Source of the DNA: Vampirovibrionales bacterium
GTDB taxonomy: Bacteria > Cyanobacteriota > Vampirovibrionia > Vampirovibrionales > Vampirovibrionaceae
Assembly: GCA_016712355.1 (NCBI GenBank)
Contig: JADJRF010000005.1
Span: forward strand, 1,674,001 to 1,738,000
Reading direction: 5' to 3'
Length of the DNA: 64,000 bases
In this document: positions 1 to 9,007 of the stretch, one piece after another
Layout: every line of letters begins with the position of its first letter
Numbering within the stretch: the first letter of the stretch is position 1
Notes under the pieces: generated by a model
The model's input: the letters and a program-made list of their open reading frames with translations, nothing else
Told to the model about the DNA's origin: nothing
Databases searched by the model: none
Position numbers and translations under genes: made by a program

Positions 1-597
1 GACGGCGGGGCCTTTCTCGCGCAAAAACGCGACGCCGCGCGCAATCAGGGCGAGAATATCGGCGCGGGTCAGCGCATCGAGACGAATCACCAACACGCGC
101 GACAGCAGCGGGGCGATGACCTGAAACGACGGATTCTCCGTCGTGGCGCCCATCAGCGTGATGACGCCATTTTCAACATGCGGCAGAATGGCGTCCTGCT
201 GGGTTTTGCTGTAGCGGTGAATCTCGTCGATAAATACCACGGTGGGCCGGCCCGAGGTCTTGAGGGCGTCGAGGGCTTCGGCGATGGTTTCGCGTAATTC
301 CTTCACACCGCTGTTCACTGCGCTGAGTTCGGCGAAACGCGCGTCCGAGCGCTTGGCGATCAGGCGGGCCAGAGTGGTTTTTCCCACGCCCGGCGGTCCC
401 CAGAATAACAACGAAGTGAGTTCGCCTGAGGCATACAGATTGCGCAGGGGCGACGCGTCTCCCATCACGGCGCTTTGCCCGAGGAACGCCTCCAGCGTTT
501 TGGGACGCAACAACTCCGCAAGCGGGGCGCGACGATTGCGCTCGGCCAGAGCGTCCAACAGGTTGGGCGATTTCGGGTCGGCGCGGTAGCCTGCCAT
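1..597 (-). CDS. rarA: Replication-associated recombination protein A, 3' part outside window
   Basis: This AAA+ ATPase of the RarA/MgsA/WRNIP1 family acts at stalled replication forks. The 199 visible residues hold the N-terminal ATPase core. They include Walker A GPPGVGKTT, Walker B VFIDEIHRYSK followed by QQDAILPHVE, and the sensor-1 block LMGATTENPSF, which is the RarA signature and separates it from RuvB (LMGATTKAG) and DnaX. The ATG at 597 follows AAAAGGAG with a 6-nt gap, and a TATAAT -10 lies at 618-623 on this strand with no good -35. The oligomerisation and C-terminal domains lie beyond position 1, so completeness cannot be judged. Confidence 0.93.
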   Translation of the reverse strand, partial: MAGYRADPKSPNLLDALAERNRRAPLAELLRPKTLEAFLGQSAVMGDASPLRNLYASGELTSLLFWGPPGVGKTTLARLIAKRSDARFAELSAVNSGVKELRETIAEALDALKTSGRPTVVFIDEIHRYSKTQQDAILPHVENGVITLMGATTENPSFQVIAPLLSRVLVIRLDALTRADILALIARGVAFLREKGPAV

Positions 598-754
598 CGG
601 CGTCTCCTTTTGCGCTTATTATAACGAACGGGCAGGGGGATTGCCGCGCGCGCTCCCCATTCCGGCGAATTTGACGTTACAATAGACGCATGCCTTGCGC
701 AGATAGCGCAAAGGCGTTATTCGACAGAATCCTGTGATACAGGAGAGGCCTGTT

Positions 755-3061
755 TTGCCCGTTTCCGCGCTTGCCATGACCCCCCTGAAAGCCGCCCAGA
801 ATGAGTTCTGGGTGGATGTGACATCTCCCAGCGATTTGTCTCCCGGGCAATTGGTGCGCCTCGATGGTCCAGCGCCCGCTTACGGACAGGTGACCATTGT
901 GGAGGCGCTGCCTGTGTCGTCTTCTGCTGGCGGCGTTCGGGCGGGCGGGGTTCGTCTGACTATCAAAATGCTGGCGGGCCTGCCGTCCATGAACGCGCGT
1001 ACGCTGACGCCGCTGGCGTCTGTTGATGTCGCGCGCGCGGCGCAAACGCTGCTGGCGCCGATTACCGCGCCGCTGAGTCTGGCGGGCGGCGTGGTCGGGG
1101 ATCTGGACCGACTGGGAACGCTAGGCGTGCTGGAAGGAGATTCGCCCGCGTCGCGGCGCGCGCTGTTGAAAGCGTTTGCGTTGGCCGTCAGCGTATCGAA
1201 CCCGCAGGCGCGCCCGGCGCTGATTGTCGACCCGTGCGGGCTGCTGGCGCACGAAACGGATTTTCCGCGCGTGGCGGCGGGGCAAGACGTGCGTCTGTCG
1301 CTTCAGGCGCTTGGCATGAGTACGTTTCTGGCGGCGATGGAAGCGGCGCTGCCGCCTGCCTTTCGCATGGAAGCCCTGCATGTGCTGGTGAAGGGCATGC
1401 CCTTGACCCTGGATTTTATTCCCTTTCAATATCTGCTCAGCCCCAAGCGGTATTGGGATTCACCGGCAAAGCTGCCGCTGCTGCATGCCCTGTATGGCAT
1501 TCACCAGAACCGCGTCTTTGCGGATCGGCCCGAGGAGATGTTTTTGCTGGATGCGCTGCCGCCTGCGCCGGTGACCATCCTGGATTTATCGTCGCTTCAG
1601 GAGCCGTGGCGCGGCGTCTTTTACCGCTACGTGTGCCAGGCGCTCCTGAGACAGGCCGATATCAGCGTTTTTCCTATTCTTATTGAGCCAGAAGGCTTGC
1701 TGGAGCCTTCGTTTCTATCGGCCTGGCTGCAACAGTTCGAAAAAATGCGCGGTCATGGGGTGGCGGCGCTTTCCGGTCATGCGCCCGGCGGATCGTACGC
1801 CGTGTTGCCGGATTCGCGTCTGATTGCGTTGATGCGCGGCGCGGGCGAACAGCAGGATGTGACCATTTGTGGCCGCGTGAGCGGAAACCTGCCCGTGACA
1901 ACGATTCTGGGCGCGCCGCAGGCGATGCGTCCTGCCGAATCGGCTCAGGATGACAGCGCGTCGCCGCCGCCGACGGAAGCGGCCCATTTCGCCCCTTTCC
2001 CGGAAATGCCGCTGACTGCCGGCGCTATCGCCGAAGACGACGCGTCGGTGATGCTGCAAAGCCCGGCGATTTCTGAATTTGAGACGGAGTCCGACTGGCT
2101 TCAGCCACCGGTGACCTCGCCTGCCCAAGGGGAGGCGTCTGCTGCGGCAGAGACGGACGCCGATAGCGAGACGGACGCCCCAGCGCAGGAACGCGTTGTC
2201 GCCCCTTCTTTATCGTCGCCCGCACTTGGCGCGCAGACGCCTGCGCCCGACGCGATCGCTGACGCCCCCTCGGCACACGTTTGGGCTTCTGAATCACCAA
2301 TCGATCTGCCGCCGCTGGATGCGTTTGTCGATGAGCCCGCGCCGGATATTCTGGACGAGCCGCTCATTTCCCTGGAACCGCCTGCGCCTGCTCCGGCTCC
2401 GGCTCCCGCCTTGCAGGGACCGCCTTCTGAGACGGCTTCTCCCGAAAAGTCCCTGGTCAGCCTGTCGCTGGAAGACCTCTACCCGCCGCCGGCTTCGGCT
2501 CTGGCTGCTACGCAAAGCCCTGTGACGGCCCATCACGTTTCTCATTCTGATCATGCCTCAGACCTGGACGCTTTATTTCCCGCCACAGCCGAGGGCGCAG
2601 GCGCGAGCGATGGGATGGAAGACTGGGCTTTTGACTTTGAGCCTGACTTTGAGCCGGTTGCGCCGACTCGGGTCGAATCGTTGGGAGAATCTGGCCTCGT
2701 CGCTCACGGCGTTTCCGCCGCCGCTGCTCCGGTAACGCCTCGCGCGCCGAAATCGCCGCCGCAACCCCCGCCGTCGCCAATGCCTGCCGTTGGAAGCGCA
2801 CCCGCGCCGGAGGTCAGCGCGCCCGCCGTTGCCGCTGCGCCGGAACCTGCGCCGGTGTATCAGAATACCCAGCCCGAGGTGTTAAAGGCGCGCGAAAAAT
2901 CAGGATTCCAGCCAGGCGATCGCGTGACGCACGCGCAGTATGGGGCGGGCGTCATTGAAAAAATCATTCCAATGGAAGGGCGCGTGACGCTGAAAGTAAT
3001 GTTCGACGACGTGGGCAAGCGCCTGCTGGACGCCGATACGGCAAAGCTGACGAAAGCCTGA
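755..3061 (+). CDS. HerA/DUF87-like protein without a P-loop, with a UvrD-type C-terminal domain
   Basis: A protein of about 768 residues that I cannot assign to a named family. The N-terminal 120 residues look like a HAS-barrel. Around residues 120-290 the layout recalls HerA-type ATPases: a strand-turn-helix GVLEGDSPASRRALLK where Walker A should be (no GxxxxGKS/T), a Walker-B-like ALIVDPCG, and a TILDLSSL strand. Residues about 390-700 are a Pro/Ala/Asp/Glu-rich, probably disordered linker. The last 50 residues (GDRVTHAQYGAGVIEK to AKLTKA) closely resemble the C-terminal Tudor-like domain of PcrA/UvrD, which binds RNA polymerase. Start: TTG at 755 follows AGGAGAGG (741-748) at 6 nt; an in-frame GTG at 734 has no ribosome site. 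A TACAAT -10-like element lies at 678-683. The function is unknown; a partner of DNA-repair or transcription machinery is only an inference. Confidence 0.75.
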   Translation: MPVSALAMTPLKAAQNEFWVDVTSPSDLSPGQLVRLDGPAPAYGQVTIVEALPVSSSAGGVRAGGVRLTIKMLAGLPSMNARTLTPLASVDVARAAQTLLAPITAPLSLAGGVVGDLDRLGTLGVLEGDSPASRRALLKAFALAVSVSNPQARPALIVDPCGLLAHETDFPRVAAGQDVRLSLQALGMSTFLAAMEAALPPAFRMEALHVLVKGMPLTLDFIPFQYLLSPKRYWDSPAKLPLLHALYGIHQNRVFADRPEEMFLLDALPPAPVTILDLSSLQEPWRGVFYRYVCQALLRQADISVFPILIEPEGLLEPSFLSAWLQQFEKMRGHGVAALSGHAPGGSYAVLPDSRLIALMRGAGEQQDVTICGRVSGNLPVTTILGAPQAMRPAESAQDDSASPPPTEAAHFAPFPEMPLTAGAIAEDDASVMLQSPAISEFETESDWLQPPVTSPAQGEASAAAETDADSETDAPAQERVVAPSLSSPALGAQTPAPDAIADAPSAHVWASESPIDLPPLDAFVDEPAPDILDEPLISLEPPAPAPAPAPALQGPPSETASPEKSLVSLSLEDLYPPPASALAATQSPVTAHHVSHSDHASDLDALFPATAEGAGASDGMEDWAFDFEPDFEPVAPTRVESLGESGLVAHGVSAAAAPVTPRAPKSPPQPPPSPMPAVGSAPAPEVSAPAVAAAPEPAPVYQNTQPEVLKAREKSGFQPGDRVTHAQYGAGVIEKIIPMEGRVTLKVMFDDVGKRLLDADTAKLTKA

Positions 3062-3081
3062 TTGCGTCGCTTGCGCTGACC

Positions 3082-3918
3082 CTAGTATGCGACGGCGTGA
3101 AAACCGGCGTCCACGTGAATCACTTCGCCGGTAATGCCGCGCGACAGGTGGCTCGCTAAAAACAGCGCCGTGTCGCCGACTTCGGCGGCTTCCACGTTGC
3201 GGCGCATCGGCGTGCGCGCTTCCATATGGTCCAGAATTTTTGAAAATCCTGAAATGCCGCGCGCGGCCAGCGTTTTAATCGGCCCGGCGGAGATAGCGTT
3301 GACCCGCACGTTCTGAGGGCCCAAATCGCTGGCGAGATACCGCACGCTCATTTCCAGAGAAGCCTTGGCGACGCCCATCACGTTGTAATTCTCCACGACG
3401 CGCTCGCCGCCCAGATAACTCAGGGTGATAATGCTGCCGCCGCCCGCTTTCTCAAACAGCGGCACGGCGCGATGGGCCATCGCCGTCAGCGAATAGGCGC
3501 TGATGTCATGCGCCAGCAGAAAGCCATCGCGCGAGGTTTCGACAAACGATCCGGTCAGGTCTTCTTTTTTGGCGAAGGCCACGCTATGCACCAGCGTGTC
3601 GAGCTTGCCAAACGTGGCGTTAATCGCCGAAAAAGCCTCGTTGAGTTCTTCGTCGCGCGTCACATCGAGCGGCAAAATAAGCGAGCCGGGTAAGGGCTCG
3701 GCTAATTCCCGCACGTTTTTTTCGAGCCGCTCGCCCTGGTACGTAAACGCCAGCCGCATGCCTGCTTCGCTCAAGGCTTGGGCAATCGCCCAGGCGATGC
3801 TCGACTTGTGCGCCGCGCCCACAATCAGGCCGGTTTTACCGGCGAGCAGGCCGCGTAAAGGTAATTGCCGCACTTCTTCAGCGTCGACGGGGGGCGTACA
3901 GGCGTCTGTCATGGTCAT
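3082..3918 (-). CDS. fabI: Enoyl-[acyl-carrier-protein] reductase (NADH)
   Basis: FabI catalyses the last reduction of each fatty-acid elongation cycle in the cytoplasm. The Rossmann start (GLIVGAAHKSSIAWAIA, about residues 30-47) has the FabI-specific spacing. The catalytic set Tyr168 (SYLG), Tyr178 and Lys185 (YNVMGVAK) keeps the spacing of E. coli Tyr146/Tyr156/Lys163. The C-terminus ends GEVIHVDAGFHAVAY. The 278-residue length is about 20 more than usual, from an N-terminal extension. Two in-frame ATGs (3918 and 3912) follow AGGGAG, so the true start may be either. It is convergent with the preceding gene, with only 20 nt between the stops. Confidence 0.96.
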   Translation of the reverse strand: MTMTDACTPPVDAEEVRQLPLRGLLAGKTGLIVGAAHKSSIAWAIAQALSEAGMRLAFTYQGERLEKNVRELAEPLPGSLILPLDVTRDEELNEAFSAINATFGKLDTLVHSVAFAKKEDLTGSFVETSRDGFLLAHDISAYSLTAMAHRAVPLFEKAGGGSIITLSYLGGERVVENYNVMGVAKASLEMSVRYLASDLGPQNVRVNAISAGPIKTLAARGISGFSKILDHMEARTPMRRNVEAAEVGDTALFLASHLSRGITGEVIHVDAGFHAVAY

Positions 3919-4059
3919 CTAGAGGGATCTCCCTTTATCGATATCGCCTTTGCCAGCGATCTGCAGGCATTTTAGCGGCAACGAGCGCGTTTTTCAACGG
4001 CGGGGCTGCTCGGGGAGATTCCCGGCTTTACCTGCGCGCGGTGCGTGTCGCGAGCAGGA

Positions 4060-5028
4060 TTACTGGCTGGATAAGGCCAAAAACGCGGCGATAGCGGCGC
4101 CGACGGCGATTGCCAGCGCAAAGCCCACGTTCGCCACAGTAAAGAGGATTTTACGACGTCTGGGCCAATCGCTGGTCCAGGCTAGAATCAGCGCAACCGG
4201 GGCGGGGAGAATCATGACGGTTAGAATTAACAAAGCGGTGAGCGAGCGAAACGGCTTCGGCTTCCCAGCCGCGCTGGCCGCCAGAGCGCCTGGCGCGAGG
4301 CCTGATGCGTCGTTCTGGGGCTCCGTGAAGCCAAAGCGACTCGCCCCAAAACGCGAGCCGCCCGCCGCATCCACAGGAGGCGGGGGATTGGGCGCCGTGT
4401 CCGCGACAGAGGTCGGGCCAGCCTGCTGCGGGGCCGCTTCCGGTAGAAACAGATAATCCAGCGACTGGGCAACCCCTTTGGCGCTTGGCTGCGCGCGAAC
4501 GTCGCCCGGTTGCGGCCAGAAATCTTCAGCCGGCTGCGGTAAAGGCGCTGAATCCGGCGCGCTTTGGGCGATATCGGACGGCGCCGGGGTTTCTGTCGGC
4601 GTTGCGGCTGCGGACGGCTGCTTTGAGAGCCAGTGCAAGGTATTGAGCGGCGGCGTCGGTGAGGCCGGATCGACCGATGCCCCGGCGGCGAGGCCGCCCA
4701 GCGCGGCGGGAAACGTCGAGCGCAAGCTCCCTGCCGGATTTCCTGCAAAAGGAAGGGCTTCTCTGGCGGGCACGATGGCCGGGCCTCCCAGCGTCAGGGG
4801 CGGCGGCGCAATCGGACTGCCGGAAGACGACATGTCTGCGGCTGAGGACGTTGCTGCGAGTGGCTGCGGGGGGTCGTAATAGCCTTGTTGCAGGTCGACA
4901 GGCTCGGGCGTTTCGCTGAGCGATTCGTAATCGAGCCGCGCTTGCGCGGCGCCGGTGACGATCGCGCCGCAACTGTCGCATAGTATCTGGGCGCGACCCA
5001 ATTCGCTGGCGCATTGAGGGCATTGCAT
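4060..5028 (-). CDS. Zinc-ribbon membrane protein, proline-rich
   Basis: An unassigned protein of 322 residues. It opens with a zinc ribbon (Cys3, Cys6, Cys17, Cys20 in a CPQC...CDSC pattern). About 220 residues of Pro/Ala/Ser-rich, low-complexity sequence follow. It ends in two hydrophobic segments (around LTALLILTVMILPAPVALIL and FTVANVGFALAIAVGAAIAAF) separated by a basic WPRRRK turn. This architecture is common in uncharacterised bacterial proteins and suggests a cytoplasmic metal-binding head on a membrane anchor; the role is not known. A perfect TATAAT -10 (5064-5069, this strand) sits about 35 nt upstream of the ATG, but without a recognisable -35. It is transcribed away from the epimerase-like gene that starts at 5230. 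Confidence 0.7.
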   Translation of the reverse strand: MQCPQCASELGRAQILCDSCGAIVTGAAQARLDYESLSETPEPVDLQQGYYDPPQPLAATSSAADMSSSGSPIAPPPLTLGGPAIVPAREALPFAGNPAGSLRSTFPAALGGLAAGASVDPASPTPPLNTLHWLSKQPSAAATPTETPAPSDIAQSAPDSAPLPQPAEDFWPQPGDVRAQPSAKGVAQSLDYLFLPEAAPQQAGPTSVADTAPNPPPPVDAAGGSRFGASRFGFTEPQNDASGLAPGALAASAAGKPKPFRSLTALLILTVMILPAPVALILAWTSDWPRRRKILFTVANVGFALAIAVGAAIAAFLALSSQ

Positions 5029-5063
5029 CGGGCAGATTGATCCTGTTCGACTCTCTCAGCCTT

Positions 5064-5069
5064 ATTATA
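5064..5069 (-). promoter_or_regulatory. Candidate -10 element for the zinc-ribbon membrane protein gene
   Basis: Reads TATAAT on the minus strand, about 35 nt before the ATG at 5028. No convincing -35 hexamer is found at 15-19 nt, so this is a -10 match only. Confidence 0.35.
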
Positions 5070-5150
5070 GCGGCAGATGCCCAAATGCGCGCGCCCGATG
5101 CGTGCGTCAAGTCCTAATCCAGACTTGCGTCATGCGCTGTGGCGCGCGCG

Positions 5151-5179
5151 TTGCCGTGCAGGCGTTTCCTCGTTAGAAT
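5151..5179 (+). promoter_or_regulatory. Sigma-70-type promoter for the TIGR01777 gene
   Basis: TTGCCG (5151-5156), a 17-nt spacer and TAGAAT (5174-5179) match the vegetative consensus in spacing and in most positions. The predicted transcript would carry a leader of about 45 nt containing GGGAGG ahead of the ATG at 5230. Confidence 0.5.
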
Positions 5180-5229
5180 AGGCTTTTCCCGCGTTCTCAC
5201 GTTTTTAATAGGGAGGCCTTGCGCCCACG

Positions 5230-6222
5230 ATGAAAATCCTGCTGAGCGGTTCCTCGGGCTTTGTTGGCAAGGCGCTTTGCGAGGCGCTGGAACGCGATGG
5301 CCATACGATATTGCGTCTCGTGCGCCGTGAGCCGCGCCATGAGCTTGAACTTCGCTGGGATCCGGCGGCGGGCGAGATTGATGCGGCTGCGCTGGCCCGT
5401 CTTGCCCCCGAGGACGCCCCCCTTGACGCTGTGATTCATCTGGCGGGAGAGTCCGTGTTTGGGCTCTGGACCAAGGGGAAAAAGGCGGCCATTCGCAACA
5501 GTCGCCTGCAAGCGACCCGATTGCTGGGCAAAACCATCGTGTCGCTGCCCATCAAGCCCAAGACGTTTATCAACGCGTCGGCCATTGGCTACTATGGTCA
5601 TCGCGGCGATGAATTGCTGACTGAGCTTAGTTCGCCAGCCGCCGCCGTCGATCGCCAGCCGCGCGTGTCGCCGATGCCTTTGATAGACCCGCAATGGGGC
5701 GGGCGTTTCCTGTCACAAACGTGCATGGACAACGAAGCTGAAGCGCAGGCGGTTCTGACCTCGGGCGTCCGGCTGGTTAATCTGCGATTTGGCATGGTGC
5801 TGGGTCGCGGCGGCGGGGCGCTGGCCAAAATGCTGCCGGCCTTTCGTTTGGGCGTGGCGGGGCCGCTCGGCTGGCGCGGCGCTCAATATATGAGTTGGGT
5901 CAGTCTGACGGATCTCACGCGGGCAATTCAATTCGCCCTGCAAACGCCTGAACTGCGCGGCCCTGTGAACGTCGTCGCCCCTCAGCCCGTTTCCAATCGC
6001 GATTTTACGACGGCCTTGAGTCGTCGGGTTTTCTGGCTGCGCCCGTTGGCGGGAATCGCCAATCGTTTCGCCGTTCCGGCTCCGGCGTTAAAGCTGGCAT
6101 TGGGCGAGTTTGGTAATGCGCTATTGCTGTCCAGCGTCCGCGCACAGCCAACGCACTTGCAGGAAGCCGGTTTTGCTTTTGAACATGCGACGTTAGACGC
6201 GGCGCTTCAGGCCGCTGTTTGA
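5230..6222 (+). CDS. TIGR01777-family NAD(P)-dependent epimerase-like protein (YfcH-like)
   Basis: An atypical short-chain dehydrogenase of the TIGR01777/YfcH group, 330 residues long. The dinucleotide fold starts at residue 3 (ILLSGSSGFVGKAL). Family landmarks follow in order: VIHLAGESV, NSRLQATRLL, FINASAIGYYG, QTCMDNEAEAQ, LRFGMVLGRGGGAL, and a C-terminal DUF1731-like part (RVFWLRPLAGIANRFAVPAPALKLALGEFG). Members are cytoplasmic and their substrates are poorly known; links to cell division inhibition in cyanobacteria and plants (SulA-like naming) are by homology only. Its 3' end overlaps the convergent membrane-protein gene by 16 nt. Confidence 0.88.
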   Translation: MKILLSGSSGFVGKALCEALERDGHTILRLVRREPRHELELRWDPAAGEIDAAALARLAPEDAPLDAVIHLAGESVFGLWTKGKKAAIRNSRLQATRLLGKTIVSLPIKPKTFINASAIGYYGHRGDELLTELSSPAAAVDRQPRVSPMPLIDPQWGGRFLSQTCMDNEAEAQAVLTSGVRLVNLRFGMVLGRGGGALAKMLPAFRLGVAGPLGWRGAQYMSWVSLTDLTRAIQFALQTPELRGPVNVVAPQPVSNRDFTTALSRRVFWLRPLAGIANRFAVPAPALKLALGEFGNALLLSSVRAQPTHLQEAGFAFEHATLDAALQAAV

Positions 6223-7406
6223 GGTGTGGCCTGCCCGTGCGGCTCTTGTGAACGCTGATGCGCTTTCGCTCGCAGCGCCGCCCACGCCGTGACTGGTAAT
6301 GAAACGCACGCGGCAATCATGGCGGTTAAAATCCAGCTGATCCAGCCAACGACGTCTTCCTGATTGAGCAGCGCGCTTTGCGGCGTCTGTCCCCACACCA
6401 GCGTCAACGGCGTGACCAGCGCCATTGCAATTAAAAATGTCGCGCCCAGCGTAGATGCCAGCGGGGAGCGTCCCAGGCGCAGGGCTTGCAGCCAGGAGAT
6501 ATCAGCTTCCTGTTGCTGAATACGTCGCCAATGACAGGCGCTCAGAGGAGCGACGAGCGCGGCGCTCCAGAATAATCCCGCTAAGAGATAGAGTGCGCCG
6601 GTTTTGGCGGGCGGCCAATTCATCATGGATTCCGTCATGGCGCCGCTGAGCGGAGCCCACGCCATAACTGCCGCCAGAACGGCTGTCCCCGAGAGGATGG
6701 CCGTGATGCCGCCGAGGCTATACAGGAAGCGCGCGCGGGGAGAGCCCATGCCGCAGAGTCTCGCGACGCCTGCCAATATGGCGAAGAGGGCGAGGATAGC
6801 GATCAGCAGCGCGCGCCACTCGTCGCCCGGCGTTTCAAGGGCGCTCAGCATGTGTTCCCGAGTCAACAGCGCGAGGGCGCCTGCGCCGCCCAGAAGCCAC
6901 AGGCTGGCGCTGCCGCCTGTCAGTATCAAGAGGATCAGCAGGACGCCCGCAAGCAGGAACAAGGCCGGCGCGCGTTCGTAGTCGCTGAGGAGGATGCGGG
7001 CGGGCTGGTTGGGCTGAATCTCGTATTCGAGCGTCACGCGCGCGCCCGGTGACAGCGGCGGCGCTTGCGCATTGACAAGTCGCTCGACGCTAACCGTCTC
7101 GCCCGCTAAAGCGCCGCGTACGATGCGGACCCGGGCGGTTTCCAGATATTCAGACGGGCCCAGCGCCGCTGCCAAATCCGGGCGCTCGCTTCGTAATTGC
7201 GCAGGGGGGATGCGCTGCGCGTGGAGGACCACGCCGCTCAGGGTTTCGCCAACGCCTGGCAGCGTATCGTCTTGCTCCGGCTGCGCGCGTGAGACGCTGA
7301 TGAGCAGACAGGCGAGCATCAGCGCAAGCGTCAACGCTTGTCGATAGACGCGCCGAGTGATTCTAAGACTCTGGCTAATTGTCTTTGTCACTCCCGTATC
7401 CGTCAT
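6207..7406 (-). CDS. YibE/F-like multi-pass membrane protein
   Basis: A 399-residue membrane protein. An N-terminal signal or anchor (about residues 23-41) precedes an exported region of some 120 residues. This carries the small beta-domain pattern seen in YibE/F proteins: VRIVRGALAGETV, then GARVTLEYE, then the SDYERAPAL turn leading into the membrane. About seven hydrophobic segments follow, and the tail is polar. The assignment rests on the D-Y-E-R-x-P-x-L junction and topology and is moderate. The ATG lies inside the 3' end of ruvB (32-nt overlap), so the two genes are probably co-transcribed and translationally coupled. No substrate can be deduced. Confidence 0.65.
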   Translation of the reverse strand: MTDTGVTKTISQSLRITRRVYRQALTLALMLACLLISVSRAQPEQDDTLPGVGETLSGVVLHAQRIPPAQLRSERPDLAAALGPSEYLETARVRIVRGALAGETVSVERLVNAQAPPLSPGARVTLEYEIQPNQPARILLSDYERAPALFLLAGVLLILLILTGGSASLWLLGGAGALALLTREHMLSALETPGDEWRALLIAILALFAILAGVARLCGMGSPRARFLYSLGGITAILSGTAVLAAVMAWAPLSGAMTESMMNWPPAKTGALYLLAGLFWSAALVAPLSACHWRRIQQQEADISWLQALRLGRSPLASTLGATFLIAMALVTPLTLVWGQTPQSALLNQEDVVGWISWILTAMIAACVSLPVTAWAALRAKAHQRSQEPHGQATPQTAA

Positions 7407-8541
7407 GCGCGTTTGCCCAAAGCCGGGTCTGCGTTACCAGCGGAGATTCTGGCGTCTGGGCGGGCGGAAACCCCAGATGACGGCGCGCTGCGGCGGTCGC
7501 CATCCGTCCGCGCGGCGTTCGGTGCAGGAGTCCCGCTTGCAAGAGATACGGCTCGCAGACGTCTTCCAGCGTGCGGGCGTCTTCGCCCAGAGCTGCGGCC
7601 AGAGTTTCCAGCCCGACGGGGCCGCCGTCGAAGCCTTGAATCATCGTTGACAGTAATTGGCGATCCGTCGGATCGAGCCCCAGCGCGTCAATTTCAAATA
7701 GATCCAGCGCAGCATCAGCGCAGGCTTTATCAATAGCGTCGCAGCGGCTGACGGCGGCGTAATCGCGCACGCGGCGTAACAGGCGATTGACGATTCGCGG
7801 GGTTCCGCGCGCTCGTAAGGCGATGGCCCGCGCGCCGCAGGGCGACAGCGCAATACCCAGAATCCCGGCTGAACGCGTCAAAATCTGCTGGAGTTCTTCA
7901 GGCGAGTAGAACTGAAGCCGCCACGCCATGCCGAAACGATCGCGCAGCGGGCCTGCAATGGAGCCGGCCTTGGTGGTGGCGCCCATCAAGGTAAACGGCG
8001 GCAGGGGCACCCGCAGGATTTTGGTTGCCTGGCCCTTGCCAATCGTGCGATCCAGCATGAAATCTTCCATGGCCGGGTACAGGATCTCTTCGGCGACTTT
8101 ATTGAGGCGGTGAATCTCATCGATAAACAGCGTTTGCCCCGGCTCGAGCGACATGAGCAGGCCGATGACGTCGCGCGGCCTCTCCAGGGCAGGGGCGGAG
8201 GTGATGAGAATCCCGGCGCCCATCTCATGGGCGAGCGCCATGGCAAGCGTGGTTTTTCCGAGGCCGGGGGGGCCGTAAAACAGGGTGTGCTCAAGGGGTT
8301 CGTTACGTCCCCGGGCGGCTTCCAGACTAATGCGCAGTGTTTCTTTCAGGGCGCTTTGCCCGATGTATTCATCAAGGGCGCGCGGTCGGATGGTCTGCTC
8401 CAGGCGCTCATCTTCCGGCGATTCCTGCGCGCGAAGCAGGCGGCTGCGTACGGGCGTTGAGGCCTGCGTGTCGTCCACAGCGGCGCGCGGCTCTTGCGGA
8501 GCGGACGAACTGCCAAACTGAACCGTCATGCCTCGGAACAT
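7375..8541 (-). CDS. ruvB: Holliday junction branch migration ATPase RuvB
   Basis: RuvB is the AAA+ motor that drives branch migration with RuvA. All landmarks are present: IRPRALDEYIGQ, Walker A GPPGLGKTTLA, Walker B FIDEIHRLN, sensor-1 LMGATTKAG, the arginine-finger segment PLRDRFGM, and the C-terminal winged helix (IDALGLDPTDRQLL ... EDVCEPYLLQAGLLHRTPRGR). At 388 residues it is about 50 longer than E. coli RuvB, with extra Ser/Ala/Asp-rich residues at the N-terminus and a tail at the C-terminus. An in-frame ATG at 8529 is an alternative start. ruvA and ruvC are not in the window, and the downstream gene overlaps its end. Confidence 0.96.
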   Translation of the reverse strand: MFRGMTVQFGSSSAPQEPRAAVDDTQASTPVRSRLLRAQESPEDERLEQTIRPRALDEYIGQSALKETLRISLEAARGRNEPLEHTLFYGPPGLGKTTLAMALAHEMGAGILITSAPALERPRDVIGLLMSLEPGQTLFIDEIHRLNKVAEEILYPAMEDFMLDRTIGKGQATKILRVPLPPFTLMGATTKAGSIAGPLRDRFGMAWRLQFYSPEELQQILTRSAGILGIALSPCGARAIALRARGTPRIVNRLLRRVRDYAAVSRCDAIDKACADAALDLFEIDALGLDPTDRQLLSTMIQGFDGGPVGLETLAAALGEDARTLEDVCEPYLLQAGLLHRTPRGRMATAAARRHLGFPPAQTPESPLVTQTRLWANAHDGYGSDKDN

Positions 8542-9007
8542 CTCTCTTGAGTCAACAGATTCCTATTTTAGCACCCGCCCGGCTCGCTCTGCTGCGCGCG
8601 GGGCAACGTCCCTGTATTTTCAAGCCCGTTTGGCGGCGTCTTTTCGTGTGCGGCGCTTATTCTGGGGCCGCTTATTTTGGCGTCAGGCGTTTTCTCCGCG
8701 CTGACATCGTCGTGAATGGACAGACGAGTATCGCGTATCGCCCGCAACATATGAGGAAAAAAGGGAGAGGGTCGTGAACCACTTCTATTAGAAAGACTTT
8801 GAGCAGAAGCCTATCAGCAGTTTGTAACGAAATTTTATTTACTTGGCGTGACAAGACACAATTTTTTTTTGGAGAGGGGTTTCATTCATGGTAATAGCGG
8901 GTGATATATATTTTTGGCATACTAATGTTGCCAAATAGGCCGCTATCCGCCGCATTTTTCAGGTTGTCAGGTGATCAAAAACCTTCCATAGAAAGGAACG
9001 GTGACTC
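8542..9007. other. Long intergenic region before the giant repeat gene
   Basis: This region of 466 nt lies between the divergent ruvB and repeat-protein genes. The right half is markedly AT-rich for this genome, including a ten-T run near 8861. It contains a strong ribosome-site-like GGAGAGGGG (8871-8879) followed by a 16-codon reading frame (8888-8938), and the GAAAGGAA site (8991-8998) of the large gene. I see no confident -35/-10 pair, RNA gene or longer ORF. Confidence 0.5.
8888..8938 (+). CDS. Possible 16-residue upstream peptide
   Basis: ATG at 8888 sits 8 nt after GGAGAGGGG and opens a frame of 16 codons (MVIAGDIYFWHTNVAK) ending in TAG, about 70 nt before the start of the giant repeat protein. 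The good ribosome site is the only support. It could be a leader peptide, or the purine run could be coincidental. Confidence 0.25.
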   Translation: MVIAGDIYFWHTNVAK

